Source of the DNA: Anaeromonas frigoriresistens | Lineage (GTDB): Bacteria; Bacillota; Clostridia; Tissierellales; SIT17 | Assembly: GCF_016820655.1 (NCBI RefSeq) | Contig: NZ_WSFT01000014.1 | Location: 1 to 32,409 of the forward strand | DNA: 32,409 nt | Reading direction: 5' to 3' | Shown here: positions 24,283-32,409 of the stretch, one piece after another | Position numbering within the stretch: position 1 is the first letter of the stretch | How the letters are laid out: each line of letters starts with the position of its first letter | Notes under the pieces: model-generated | What the model saw: the letters and a program-made list of their open reading frames with translations, nothing else | Database searches by the model: none | What the model was told of the DNA's origin: nothing | Made by a program: the position numbers and the translations under genes

Positions 24283-25104
24283 TACTAAGTTCAAAATATA
24301 ATTGATATTATACTTTATCATGGTAAACACTAATTCTGTTTTTGTTTGACTATCTAAATTAATGAAGTCCTCTTTTAAATTATCTATTAAACCTTGAGAT
24401 ATTTCCCTATCAGCACTAGTCAATAATACTGCTTTAACTATATTATTAGCTAATGATCTAGATTCTTCGCTTTTTTCTAATTTAGTTAGAATAGTTTTTA
24501 TAAATTTTTGTTGATCTTTTTGTATATATTTTTCTACTATTTGATCATTATTAGTTTTATAATCAATTTCAAGATTATTTTCATATAATTCTATATTAGT
24601 TATTGTTATTTCATTAAATTCAGATGTATCAATATATAAAGAATCATTTATATTGTTTAGACCAAATCTATCTAATAAAAATTGCGGAATTGGAAGTTTC
24701 CCAATTCTTAATTCTTGAGAAGTAAAGGATATTTTATCTTCTTTTAGTGTAGTATCTATCTTCATATTAAGTACAAAAGGAAGATTATCAAGATCAGCTT
24801 GTACATATATATAATCTTTATTTAAATTCAAATATATTTCTTCAAATTTTGTACTAGAAGAATCATTTCTTGAGTTTAATCTGGTTTTTAGCCTAGGAGA
24901 GATAAGACCGTTAACTTCCTTTTCAGAAAACTTTATACTATTTTCAGAGTATATATCTAACTGGGATTGAAGAACTAACTTATCTACCAAAAACTCTTTA
25001 TCTAATTTGTCAGTAGAATCAACTTTATTACTAGTAAATAATAGAATTCCCATTACTATGATTACTATAAGTATTAGTAACAAGGATAGCTTTAATATTT
25101 TCAT
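24274..25104 (-). CDS. Membrane-anchored protein, weakly YpmS-like
   Basis: The 276-residue protein has a strongly hydrophobic N-terminal anchor (about 5-24) and an extracytoplasmic domain with alternating strands. The segment LPFVLNMKIDTTL, followed by SFTSQELRIGKLPIP, resembles the YpmS/DUF2140 family (SVGRLPLP in YpmS), a lipid-binding-like fold of unknown role. The similarity is modest and judged by eye. It is divergent from the YfcE gene and has a shared terminator downstream. Confidence 0.6.
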   Translation of the reverse strand: MKILKLSLLLILIVIIVMGILLFTSNKVDSTDKLDKEFLVDKLVLQSQLDIYSENSIKFSEKEVNGLISPRLKTRLNSRNDSSSTKFEEIYLNLNKDYIYVQADLDNLPFVLNMKIDTTLKEDKISFTSQELRIGKLPIPQFLLDRFGLNNINDSLYIDTSEFNEITITNIELYENNLEIDYKTNNDQIVEKYIQKDQQKFIKTILTKLEKSEESRSLANNIVKAVLLTSADREISQGLIDNLKEDFINLDSQTKTELVFTMIKYNINYILNLVQN

Positions 25105-25220
25105 AATATCACCTCTTTATTTTATGTTTATTAAATACCCAATATAAAAAGATTAAATTATATAGAAATAAGGGTATAAATTTAATTTAAGTATAATTGA
25201 TAATGATATAGGAGGATTAG

Positions 25221-25724
25221 ATGAGTATAAGAATAGGAGTTATCTCAGATACCCATGGTTTGTTTAGAGAAGAAATGCATAATATATTGAAAGATGTGGA
25301 CAAAATAATTCATTTAGGTGATATCGGTAAATTAGACATTTTAGAACTTATTCAGAAAATCGCACCTACTGTTTCTATACTAGGAAATATTGATGAAAAT
25401 ATATACAGCCTTCCTGCTACAGAATCCTTAGAAATTAAGGGGGTAAAAATATATATGATTCATAATATTAAAGAAATAAATAAAGAGTCTATTAGTTATG
25501 ATACAAGAATAATATTATATGGTCACTCCCATAAACCTAATTTAAATGAAAAAGATAATATTATATATTTTAATCCTGGAAGTATAGGGCCAAGAAGGTT
25601 TAGTTTGCCCATTACATATGGAATTATGGACATTAATAATCAAAGCATTCATATTAGAATATATGATTTATTTAGCAAAGAAATTCTAATTGATAAAACT
25701 TATGATAAAAATAAAGATACTTAA
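25221..25724 (+). CDS. YfcE/MJ0936-family metallophosphodiesterase
   Basis: The 167-residue protein has the calcineurin-like motif series: D10-T-H12 in SDTHG, GD in IIHLGDIG, GNID (GNxD form), a single histidine in YMIHNI, and GHSH in LYGHSHKP, followed by FNPGSIGPRR. YfcE members are Mn-dependent phosphodiesterases active on artificial diesters; the natural substrate is not known. TAGGAGG precedes the start. The last eight codons and the stop lie inside a 52-base perfect palindrome. Confidence 0.92.
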   Translation: MSIRIGVISDTHGLFREEMHNILKDVDKIIHLGDIGKLDILELIQKIAPTVSILGNIDENIYSLPATESLEIKGVKIYMIHNIKEINKESISYDTRIILYGHSHKPNLNEKDNIIYFNPGSIGPRRFSLPITYGIMDINNQSIHIRIYDLFSKEILIDKTYDKNKDT

Positions 25725-25751
25725 ATTTAAGTATCTTTATTTTTATCATAA
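25700..25751. terminator. Perfect 52-base palindromic terminator of the YfcE gene
   Basis: The arms are exactly complementary with no spacer, centred at CTTAAATTTAAG, with runs of A and T on either side. The gene's final codons and TAA are in the left arm. It is the same length as the murI palindrome at 16130-16181, though the sequence differs. Confidence 0.85.
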
Positions 25752-25871
25752 TGCGACTTAAATAAAATGCACAGGAATTATGAATTAATAAAATATTATT
25801 TAAATTATGGTGAAATTTAGGGTATAAGATAAATATAGAGAGAAAATACATTAGTATATGAGGAGGTTATC

Positions 25872-26408
25872 GTGAATAAAAGAGTAGCATTAATTATAGG
25901 ATGTGTACTACTAATTATTATTTATATATTTAAATCACCTGAAAATATAGATAGAGAGTATGATGGATTTATACTTTCTCATTCAAATGAAAGTATAAAT
26001 AAGAATATAAAAGTATCATTAAAAGGAGAGTTACAGAAAAATATATTATTACAGGATAGATTTAATGGAGAAGTTATTATTGGCGAAAGTAAAATGAAAA
26101 TTGAAACTTATCAACCCTCAACCATTCAAGGATGGATTAAGAATTTTACTTATAAAATAAAAAACTCTCATATTATGCTCCAAGGAAATAATGTAAATGA
26201 TAATCAATATATAGAAACTTCAGGGGTAATCTATATTTCAGATAATTTTGAGGAGTTATGGGGGTTTTCAAAATCTCTTAGAGATAAATATAATATTGAG
26301 GATGTATTGATTGTAGCCCCGGCTGATAATAAAAAAGAAGCAATGGATATATTTGAAAAGAAAGAAGAAGTATCTAATTTACATTATAGTTCAATTAATA
26401 ATAATTAA
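25872..26408 (+). CDS. Membrane-anchored protein of unknown function
   Basis: The 178-residue protein begins at GTG 25872 (AGGAGG upstream), has one hydrophobic segment (about 4-20) and an extracytoplasmic domain with GEVIIGESKMKIETYQPSTIQGWIKNFTYKIK and a late helical part rich in Lys and Glu. I recognise no domain or motif. It sits between single-gene units and shows no operon partner. A terminator lies at 26489-26516. Confidence 0.75.
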   Translation: MNKRVALIIGCVLLIIIYIFKSPENIDREYDGFILSHSNESINKNIKVSLKGELQKNILLQDRFNGEVIIGESKMKIETYQPSTIQGWIKNFTYKIKNSHIMLQGNNVNDNQYIETSGVIYISDNFEELWGFSKSLRDKYNIEDVLIVAPADNKKEAMDIFEKKEEVSNLHYSSINNN

Positions 26409-26488
26409 TATATTTATATTAATTATTGAGAAATTAGTTACAGTATAAAAAAGATATTATATAATATAATAAAGATAAGAATAAATTA

Positions 26489-26516
26489 AGCTGTTGGAGT
26501 ATTACAACAGCTTTTT
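26489..26516 (+). terminator. Rho-independent terminator
   Basis: AGCTGTTG and CAACAGCT form a perfect 8-base-pair stem with an eight-base loop, followed by TTTT. It ends the preceding gene and lies 33 bases before the next start codon. Confidence 0.88.
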
Positions 26517-26548
26517 GTAAGTTAAATATAAAATTTTAAGGAGGAAAA

Positions 26549-27199
26549 ATGGAGACAAAAAGTAGATATTCAAAGAGTGAAGAGATAACAAACTCTATAT
26601 TACATGGGATCGGATTAGGATTTGCCATAGCAGCTTTAACTCTTTTAGTTGTATTAGCCTCAATATATGGAGAAGTATGGCATGTAGTAAGTTTTGCAAT
26701 ATATGGTTCAACATTAGTAATTCTCTATTTATCTTCTACACTATATCATAGCTTTCCTGAAGGTAGTGTTAAAGATATCTTTCAAGTTTTTGATCATGCA
26801 TCAATTTATTTATTAATAGCGGGTACATATACACCCTTGACATTAATTCCATTAAGAGGAAAACTAGGATGGACTATGTTTGGAATAGTATGGGGAATAG
26901 CTATAATCGGTATAGCATTTAAAATATTTTTTGTGAAAAAATTTGTTATATTATCTACTCTTTTATACATAGGTATGGGTTGGATGATTATAATAGCTAT
27001 TAAACCATTGATAAATACTGTTAATAGTATAAATATAATATTCTTAGTACTAGGAGGCCTTTTATATACAATCGGAACAATATTCTTTATTAATAAAAGA
27101 ATAAAATTTAATCATGCTATATGGCATATATTTGTATTAGGAGGAAGCGTATGTCACTTCTTCACGATACTTTATTTGTTGCCTAGTCTAGGTTATTAA
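26549..27199 (+). CDS. yqfA: Hemolysin III / YqfA-family seven-pass membrane protein (PAQR)
   Basis: The 216-residue protein has about seven membrane segments and the conserved metal-site residues of the PAQR/HlyIII family: SSTLYHSF, FDHASIYLLIAGTYTP and HAIWHIFVLGGSVCHF. Despite the name, most bacterial members are not haemolysins; a lipid-hydrolase or membrane-homeostasis role is suspected for the family. AAGGAGG precedes the start. It stands alone, with a terminator at 27269. Confidence 0.9.
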   Translation: METKSRYSKSEEITNSILHGIGLGFAIAALTLLVVLASIYGEVWHVVSFAIYGSTLVILYLSSTLYHSFPEGSVKDIFQVFDHASIYLLIAGTYTPLTLIPLRGKLGWTMFGIVWGIAIIGIAFKIFFVKKFVILSTLLYIGMGWMIIIAIKPLINTVNSINIIFLVLGGLLYTIGTIFFINKRIKFNHAIWHIFVLGGSVCHFFTILYLLPSLGY

Positions 27200-27268
27200 G
27201 AAAAAGACTTGATCTGTTTAAAATGTACCCTTAGTCAAGGACAATTTTAAAAACTATGCAACATTAAG

Positions 27269-27307
27269 AAGATGATTTCTGTATTTTAACAGGAGTCATC
27301 TTTTTTA
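27269..27307 (+). terminator. Probable terminator after yqfA
   Basis: AAGATGA and TCATCTT pair, with an inner CTGT/ACAG stem, followed by TTTTT. It is separated from the yqfA stop by about 70 bases that carry no gene. The rest of the gap to 27462 is AT-rich with no gene seen. Confidence 0.75.
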
Positions 27308-27462
27308 ATCCCCATTATTCGGTAATAATAATTTCATTTTAGTAAATACTAGAGAAACTTTACATTAGATTATACCTTTAGGATGCTATTTTAATATTAA
27401 ATAATAATAGTATAAAGATTATATATAAGGGTATTAATTAAAAAAAGATGAGGAGTAAAGAT

Positions 27463-28431
27463 ATGAAATTATATGATTTTAAAAAAATCTGGAACCCTGT
27501 ATTTTTTCAAGGTAATAATAAAGATGAAAAATACTTTGAAGGATGGTATTTTAAAATAGTAGACAAAAAAGAAAAAAATATATTCGGAATAATACCTGGG
27601 GTATCCATAGAAGATAATAATAAAAGGCATAGTTTTATACAAATAATTGATGGAGTAAGAAATAAAACCTATTATATAAATTATACATATGAAGATTTCA
27701 CTTATAATAAAAAAGAATTTCATATAAAAATAGGCAATAATATTTTTACTAATGATAAAGTTATATTGGATATAAGAACTGATGATTTAAAAATAAATGG
27801 GACTTTAGAATTTAAAGATATGTATAATTGGCCAATAAAACTTTTATCTCCTGGGGTGATGGGCTGGTATAGATTTATGCCATTTATGGAATGTTATCAT
27901 GGAGTCATTAGTATGAATCATAGAATTACAGGAAAACTTTTTTATAATGATAATGAAATATCCTTTGACGGAGGACTAGGATATATAGAAAAGGACTGGG
28001 GTGTATCTTTCCCAAAATCATGGATATGGGCACAATCTAATCATTTTGATAAAGAAAATGTAAGTATATTTTTATCTATTGCAAATATTCCATTTGTGGG
28101 GCGGGAATTTAATGGATTCTTAATAGGTTTATTATTAGAAAATAAACTATATAGATTTACTACATATACAGGAGCAAAAATTAAAGAGTTAAATTATAAT
28201 GAGGGAGAAATTAATATAAAGGTTGTAGATTCACACTATATATTAAAAATAAACATAGTAAAATTCAACACAGCAAACTTAATATCTCCTAAAAATGGTA
28301 ACATGATAGGGAGAGTAGAAGAAAGCTTATCTTCTATAATTGAAATTGAGTTAATAGATAAGAGTAATCAATTTATTTTTAAAGGGGTAGGAAGAAATAC
28401 TGGATTAGAGATAAAAGGGAAATTAATATAA
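27463..28431 (+). CDS. Tocopherol cyclase-like protein
   Basis: The 322-residue protein carries the family pattern NPVFFQGNNKDEKYFEGWYFKIVD, then HSFIQIIDG, and the central block CYHGVISMNHRITGKLF followed by GGLGYIEKDWGVSFPKSWIWAQSNHF. Plant and cyanobacterial tocopherol cyclases (VTE1, SLR1737) close the chromanol ring of vitamin E; homologues in Firmicutes have no known substrate. No signal peptide is seen. The start at 27463 follows GAGGAG; an ATG at 27448 overlaps that site. The APH-like gene follows after 53 bases. Confidence 0.87.
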   Translation: MKLYDFKKIWNPVFFQGNNKDEKYFEGWYFKIVDKKEKNIFGIIPGVSIEDNNKRHSFIQIIDGVRNKTYYINYTYEDFTYNKKEFHIKIGNNIFTNDKVILDIRTDDLKINGTLEFKDMYNWPIKLLSPGVMGWYRFMPFMECYHGVISMNHRITGKLFYNDNEISFDGGLGYIEKDWGVSFPKSWIWAQSNHFDKENVSIFLSIANIPFVGREFNGFLIGLLLENKLYRFTTYTGAKIKELNYNEGEINIKVVDSHYILKINIVKFNTANLISPKNGNMIGRVEESLSSIIEIELIDKSNQFIFKGVGRNTGLEIKGKLI

Positions 28432-28484
28432 TACAATATCCTATCATAATATATAGTATATTATTCAAAAATGGGGTGTGTACT

Positions 28485-29270
28485 ATGAATTATAAAATGC
28501 CGATTGAATTGAAAGAAATATTATATGGATGTGATATGATAAAGAATAATAAAGGTTGGTCTGAAAGTGAAGTTTTTTTAGTCAAAAATGTTTTAGGAAA
28601 AGGAGATTGTTATTTGAAGGTATCTCCTGATCATAAATTTTCTTATCTAATAGCTGAAAAAAATAAACTTGAGTGGCTACAAGATAAAATTCCAGTGCCT
28701 AAAATCCACTATTTTCAAATTGAAAATGGATTCCAGTATTTATTGACATCTAAAATTCAAGGAGAAGATGCATTATCAAAAAACATCAGAAGAAAACCTC
28801 TGATTCTAATAAAGTCAGTGGCACAAGGATTAAACAAAATACACTCTATTGATATTAAAAAATGTCCTTTTGATGAAAGAATAGACTATAAGCTTAAGCT
28901 TATAAAAGATCTTCATGTAAACAATATTAATTTAAATATAGGAATAAAAAGAGGAAGAAATAAGAATATATTAGAGCTTTATGATTATCTTATAAAAAAT
29001 AAAATAAATAACGAAGATCTAGTATTTACCCATGGAGATTATTGTTTTCCCAATATAATTATAAAAGAAGGGGAAGTATCAGGGTTTATAGATGTAGGAA
29101 GGTCTGGAATAGCAGATAGATATGTGGATTTGTCATTAATTATCAGAAGTATAAAGATTAACTATAGGAATAATCGATTAGTAGATGAGTTTATTGAAGA
29201 GTACGGACTAGACTTTATAGATAATGAAAAATTAAAATATTATACTTATCTTGATGAACTAATTAATTAG
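28485..29270 (+). CDS. APH(3')-like aminoglycoside phosphotransferase homologue
   Basis: The 261-residue kinase matches the APH(3') family end to end: the phosphate-binding lysine Lys45 in CYLKVS, HSIDI, CPFD, the catalytic loop H183-G-D185-x4-N190, the metal aspartate Asp203 in SGFIDVGRSGIADRY, and the C-terminal KYYTYLDEL, which resembles the KYYILLDELF ending of APH(3')-IIIa. Those enzymes transfer phosphate to the 3'-hydroxyl of kanamycin-type drugs. Whether this chromosomal relative confers resistance is unknown. The ATG at 28485 follows GGGGTG. No mobile element is adjacent. Confidence 0.87.
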   Translation: MNYKMPIELKEILYGCDMIKNNKGWSESEVFLVKNVLGKGDCYLKVSPDHKFSYLIAEKNKLEWLQDKIPVPKIHYFQIENGFQYLLTSKIQGEDALSKNIRRKPLILIKSVAQGLNKIHSIDIKKCPFDERIDYKLKLIKDLHVNNINLNIGIKRGRNKNILELYDYLIKNKINNEDLVFTHGDYCFPNIIIKEGEVSGFIDVGRSGIADRYVDLSLIIRSIKINYRNNRLVDEFIEEYGLDFIDNEKLKYYTYLDELIN

Positions 29271-29272
29271 AA

Positions 29273-29319
29273 TATCATAAAAGTGGCTTAGTTATTATAA
29301 TTAAGCCACTTTTATGATA
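29273..29319 (+). terminator. Long-stem terminator after the APH-like gene
   Basis: Perfect 18-base arms (TATCATAAAAGTGGCTTA and its complement) enclose an 11-base loop. The end of the right arm merges into TATAAT (29318-29323), a possible -10 box for the following gene. Confidence 0.85.
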
Positions 29320-29358
29320 TAATAGAACTAACGTTCTTTAGATATGGAGGATAATAAA

Positions 29359-29955
29359 ATGAAAGGCAAGACACATTTAGTATTAGGACTAGCAGCTGGG
29401 GTTACGATTGCCTTAAATAGAGAAATTGACAATTTTTATATGATAATACTAGGAACATCAATAGGTTCCTTAATGCCTGATATAGATCACCCAAAAAGTA
29501 GAATAAACCAAAAGTTACTTAAGTATAAAAATAAATCATATAAAATATTATTTTACACTATAATAGGAATGGCTCTATTATATATTTATAGTCAAACAAA
29601 TGATAATGTTTTTTTATTAGCAGGAGTGATATCAATTTTAATTGGTGTCTCAAAGCATAGAGGATTTACTCATAGTATACTAGGCATGTTTCTTTTCATG
29701 AAATTAGGAAGTAATTTAGTTGAAAAATTTGGATATTATGATATTTATTTAGGTTTTTTTATAGGCTATATATCCCATCTTTTCTCTGATTTTTTTACTA
29801 AAAGTGGAATGGAAATATTCTATCCTTTTAGTGAAAACTTTTCTTTCCCAGTAGGTATGAAGACTGGAGGAGCATTAGAAAATGCAATAATTTTTATTTT
29901 AGGGTCATATTCTTTTTATGGCATATTAAAATATTTTGGTTTGATCTCATATTAA
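29359..29955 (+). CDS. YdjM-type membrane-bound metal-dependent hydrolase family protein
   Basis: The 198-residue protein has the YdjM/DUF457 histidine motifs: KTHLVLGL at the start, PDIDHPKSR, HRGFTHSILG and GYISHLFSDFFTKSG, along with four or five membrane segments. In E. coli ydjM is an SOS-induced inner-membrane gene; the reaction is not established. The start at 29359 is preferred since the ATG at 29344 overlaps the GGAGG site. Confidence 0.87.
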   Translation: MKGKTHLVLGLAAGVTIALNREIDNFYMIILGTSIGSLMPDIDHPKSRINQKLLKYKNKSYKILFYTIIGMALLYIYSQTNDNVFLLAGVISILIGVSKHRGFTHSILGMFLFMKLGSNLVEKFGYYDIYLGFFIGYISHLFSDFFTKSGMEIFYPFSENFSFPVGMKTGGALENAIIFILGSYSFYGILKYFGLISY

Positions 29956-30007
29956 GAAGGATAATCGGGATTAATGTAGAAATATAATATCTAAAGGGGG
30001 ATTAGGT

Positions 30008-31048
30008 ATGGGACTTATCAAGGTTAAAGATGCTACACCTGGGATGATTATTAGTAAAGATATAAACAATAATGATAATAATGTAGTAATATTGGCTTCT
30101 GGAACTATTTTAAATAAGTCGCATTTAAAAAGACTTAAAGATATGGGGATTAATGATATTCAAATATTAAAAGAAGAAAATGAAGAATCAGAAAGTAAAA
30201 TAAAGAGAGATTTATTTTTCGAAAATCATAAAAAATTAGAAGAAGAATTAAATGTGCTATTTAATAGAGTAAAAATTGGAAAAAAAATAATGGTTCAAGA
30301 AATAAGTGGAATTGTTAATGAGATAATCAAAGATATATCTAATAATAACAATATACTTGGAAGATTAAGACAATTAAAAAATAATGGAGTTTATATACAG
30401 GATCATTCAATAAATGTAAGTTTATTAGCTACAATGATTGGAAAGTGGTTAGGGTATTCAGAGGGAGAGTTAAAACAATTATCTATGGCGGGTTTATTTC
30501 ATGATATTGGCATGATTAAGATTCCCCAAAAAATTATAGATAAACCAGGGCCTTTGAATCAAGAGGAATTTATTATGGTAATAAACCACACTATTAATGG
30601 ATATAAGATTTTAAAAGAAACTATTGATTTAAGTAATAACTCAGCTTATGGAGCATTACAACATCATGAACGAGAAGATGGTACAGGGTATCCTTTAGGA
30701 ATTAAATCAAATGAAATTCATGAATTTGGAAAGATAATAGCTGTATGTGATGTATTTAATGCTATGACCTCAAATAGAGTATATAAAGGAAAAGAATCTC
30801 CATTTAAAGTAGCTGAGGAAATTTTATATGATAGCTTTGGTACTCTTGATGGAAGAATATCTACGGTTTTTTTAAATAACATATCTAAATTCTATATTGG
30901 AAATATAGTGAAATTAAATAATGGTTCTATAGGAGAGATTGTATATGTTAATAAAGCAGTCCCAACAAGACCTGTTATAAAAGTAGATAATGTATTTATT
31001 GATTTACTTAAGAACAAGGACTATGAAGTAGTTGACATTATTGATTAA
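30008..31048 (+). CDS. HD-GYP domain protein, probable cyclic-di-GMP phosphodiesterase
   Basis: The 346-residue protein has an N-terminal domain (about 1-60, PGMIISKDINNNDNNVVILASGTIL), a helical linker, and an HD-GYP domain (about 125-300) with all key residues: H133, H165-D166 in GLFHDIGMIKIP, H194, HHE (219-221) and DGTGYP (224-229). HD-GYP proteins degrade cyclic-di-GMP to GMP or pGpG. The C-terminal segment resembles the usual tail (GEIVYVNKAVPTRPVIKV). The catalytic set is complete, so it is probably active. AAGGGGG precedes the start. Confidence 0.93.
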   Translation: MGLIKVKDATPGMIISKDINNNDNNVVILASGTILNKSHLKRLKDMGINDIQILKEENEESESKIKRDLFFENHKKLEEELNVLFNRVKIGKKIMVQEISGIVNEIIKDISNNNNILGRLRQLKNNGVYIQDHSINVSLLATMIGKWLGYSEGELKQLSMAGLFHDIGMIKIPQKIIDKPGPLNQEEFIMVINHTINGYKILKETIDLSNNSAYGALQHHEREDGTGYPLGIKSNEIHEFGKIIAVCDVFNAMTSNRVYKGKESPFKVAEEILYDSFGTLDGRISTVFLNNISKFYIGNIVKLNNGSIGEIVYVNKAVPTRPVIKVDNVFIDLLKNKDYEVVDIID

Positions 31049-31050
31049 AC

Positions 31051-31083
31051 AAATAAAACCACTGCAAAGTGGTTTTATTTTGT
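31051..31083 (+). terminator. Terminator after the HD-GYP gene
   Basis: AAATAAAACCACT and AGTGGTTTTATTT form a perfect 13-base-pair stem with a four-base loop, followed by a T-rich tail. Confidence 0.9.
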
Positions 31084-31095
31084 TTTATACCTTCA

Positions 31096-31111
31096 TGTGA
31101 TATGAATCACA
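31096..31111 (+). promoter_or_regulatory. Crp/Fnr-type operator upstream of hcp
   Basis: TGTGATATGAATCACA is a perfect TGTGA-N6-TCACA palindrome of the Crp/Fnr class. It lies 60 bases before the hcp start. If TAATAT (31133-31138) is the -10 box, the start of transcription would be near 31145, placing the site at about -41.5, the class II activator position. In Clostridia and sulfate reducers, hcp is controlled by the Crp/Fnr-family regulator HcpR, so HcpR is the best candidate. Confidence 0.75.
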
Positions 31112-31170
31112 GAGTTATAATTTTATATGTATTAATATATATATAGAAAGAAAACAGGGAGGCTGATTAA

Positions 31171-32409
31171 ATGTCAATGTTTTGTTATCAATGTCAAGAA
31201 GCAGCAAAGGGAGAAGGTTGTACGGTTAGAGGAGTTTGTGGTAAAACAAGTAGTGTAGCAAACTTACAGGATCTAATGATATACTCATTAAAAGGTATAT
31301 CATTATATAGTATAAAAGCAAGAAAGTTAGATGTAGAAAATGAAAGAACTAATAAATTTGTAATGGATGCACTATTTAATACTATTACAAATGCAAACTT
31401 TGATGAAGAATTCTTTATTGATAGAATAAAAGAAGCTTTTGAAGTAAGAGAAGAAATTAAAAATGAATTGTCTAATGCAGGTGGAAATATAGATGAAATA
31501 AGTCATGATGCAGCAGTTTGGTATAGTGATGATCGTGATGAAATATTGAAAAAATCAATGGAAGTTGGAGTTCTTCAAACAGAAAACGAGGATGTAAGAT
31601 CCTTAAGAGAACTTATTACTTATGGAATTAAAGGTATGGCAGCATATAATGAACATGCACATAATCTAGGATATGAAGATAATTCAATACATGCATTTAT
31701 GCAAAAGGCATTAGCAGCTACATTAGATGATAGTTTAAGTGCTGATGATTTAGTAGCATTAACATTGAAAACAGGAGAAATTGGAGTTAAAACTATGGCT
31801 TTATTAGATGAAGCTAACACTTCAACTTACGGAAACCCAGAAATAACAAAAGTGAATATTGGAACTAGAAATAATCCTGGAATATTAGTAAGTGGTCATG
31901 ATTTAAAAGACTTTGAAGAATTATTAAAACAAACAGAAGGAACTGGAGTAGATGTATATACTCATAGTGAAATGTTACCGGCAAACTATTATCCAGCATT
32001 TAAAAAATATGATCATTTTGTAGGAAACTATGGTAATGCATGGTGGAAACAAGATAAAGAGTTTGAAAGTTTTAATGGACCTATCTTAATGACAACAAAC
32101 TGTTTAGTACCACCAAAATCTTCATATAAAGATAGAGTATATGTAACTGGTGCAGTAGGCTTTGATGGATTAACTCGTATACCTGCTAGAGAAGAAGGAA
32201 AAGAAAAAGATTTTTCTCAAATAATAGAACATGCTAAAAAGTGTGAAGCTCCAACTGAAATAGAAAAAGGTGAAATAGTTGGTGGATTTGCTCATAATCA
32301 AGTAATTCAACTTGCAGATAAAGTTGTAGATGCTGTTAAAACAGGAGCAATCAAGAGATTCTTTGTAATGGCTGGTTGTGATGGAAGAATGAAATCAAGA
32401 GATTATTAT
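31171..32409 (+). CDS. hcp: Hybrid cluster protein (hydroxylamine reductase), truncated by window end
   Basis: The 413 codons present begin [17 protein letters not shown] and match hybrid cluster protein, which reduces hydroxylamine in vitro and serves in nitric-oxide stress in vivo. The N-terminal cysteines C5-x2-C8-x8-C17-x5-C23 follow the class I spacing of strict anaerobes. Later motifs include [30 protein letters not shown] and FVMAGCDGR. The C-terminal part is outside the window. GGGAGG precedes the start, and a Crp/Fnr-type palindrome lies upstream. Confidence 0.96.
   Translation, partial: MSMFCYQCQEAAKGEGCTVRGVCGKTSSVANLQDLMIYSLKGISLYSIKARKLDVENERTNKFVMDALFNTITNANFDEEFFIDRIKEAFEVREEIKNELSNAGGNIDEISHDAAVWYSDDRDEILKKSMEVGVLQTENEDVRSLRELITYGIKGMAAYNEHAHNLGYEDNSIHAFMQKALAATLDDSLSADDLVALTLKTGEIGVKTMALLDEANTSTYGNPEITKVNIGTRNNPGILVSGHDLKDFEELLKQTEGTGVDVYTHSEMLPANYYPAFKKYDHFVGNYGNAWWKQDKEFESFNGPILMTTNCLVPPKSSYKDRVYVTGAVGFDGLTRIPAREEGKEKDFSQIIEHAKKCEAPTEIEKGEIVGGFAHNQVIQLADKVVDAVKTGAIKRFFVMAGCDGRMKSRDYY

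Noticed and set aside
27224..27250. TGTACCC and AAGGACA in the gap after yqfA, resembling an IS3/IS150-type terminal repeat
   Set aside because: No partner repeat, transposase fragment or target duplication is visible; the likeness is too short to call a mobile element.

Overview
The window reads as chromosomal DNA of a low-GC, AT-rich Firmicute, most likely an anaerobic member of the Clostridia. The grounds are very AT-rich codon use, strong AGGAGG-type ribosome binding sites, a class I-like hybrid cluster protein, a GlcT-controlled glucose PTS, a TPP riboswitch, and a cell-wall set made of FHA, RodA and PBP. I cannot name the genus. I see no rRNA, tRNA, CRISPR array, intact insertion sequence or phage gene.

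Layout. 1-8.5 kb is on the minus strand: (i) a glucose PTS cluster read glcT > ptsG > ptsH > ptsI, with a GlcT-type RNA antiterminator target and terminator between glcT and ptsG; (ii) a tight FHA-rodA-pbpA cell-wall operon; (iii) an NhaC-family antiporter. 8.7-10.6 kb (plus strand) holds a DUF1287 protein, a decayed lipoprotein gene, a 2H phosphoesterase and a small membrane protein.

10.6-13.2 kb is the most striking part. A regulator with an XRE-type HTH fused to a cobalamin-binding module is divergent from a CrtI/CrtN-like carotenoid desaturase homologue. The cobalamin module carries W-x9-EH and E-x-H-x2-G, the signatures of the CarH/LitR B12 photoreceptors. This suggests a light- and B12-responsive switch built on a different DNA-binding domain from the MerR type known for CarH.

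13.2-19.8 kb (mostly plus strand) carries a serine hydrolase, two GNAT proteins, glutamate racemase, a maltose-type O-acetyltransferase, a DUF2785 protein, a DUF421 membrane protein and a glutaredoxin (minus strand). 19.8-23.8 kb is a TPP-riboswitch operon: a thiamine-binding-family protein, a ThiX-Y-Z-like ABC importer, an unexplained SAM methyltransferase, and a second small YkoF-like protein. 23.9-31 kb holds stand-alone genes: a PH-domain protein, a YpmS-like protein, a YfcE phosphodiesterase, a membrane-anchored unknown, a hemolysin III/YqfA protein, a tocopherol cyclase homologue, an APH(3')-like kinase, a YdjM-like protein and an HD-GYP protein. The window ends inside hcp, which has a Crp/Fnr-type palindrome upstream.

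Many genes end in long, nearly perfect palindromes that contain the stop codon. No gene-free stretch exceeds 300 bases; the longest (2372-2662) is the glcT-ptsG leader with the antiterminator and terminator.
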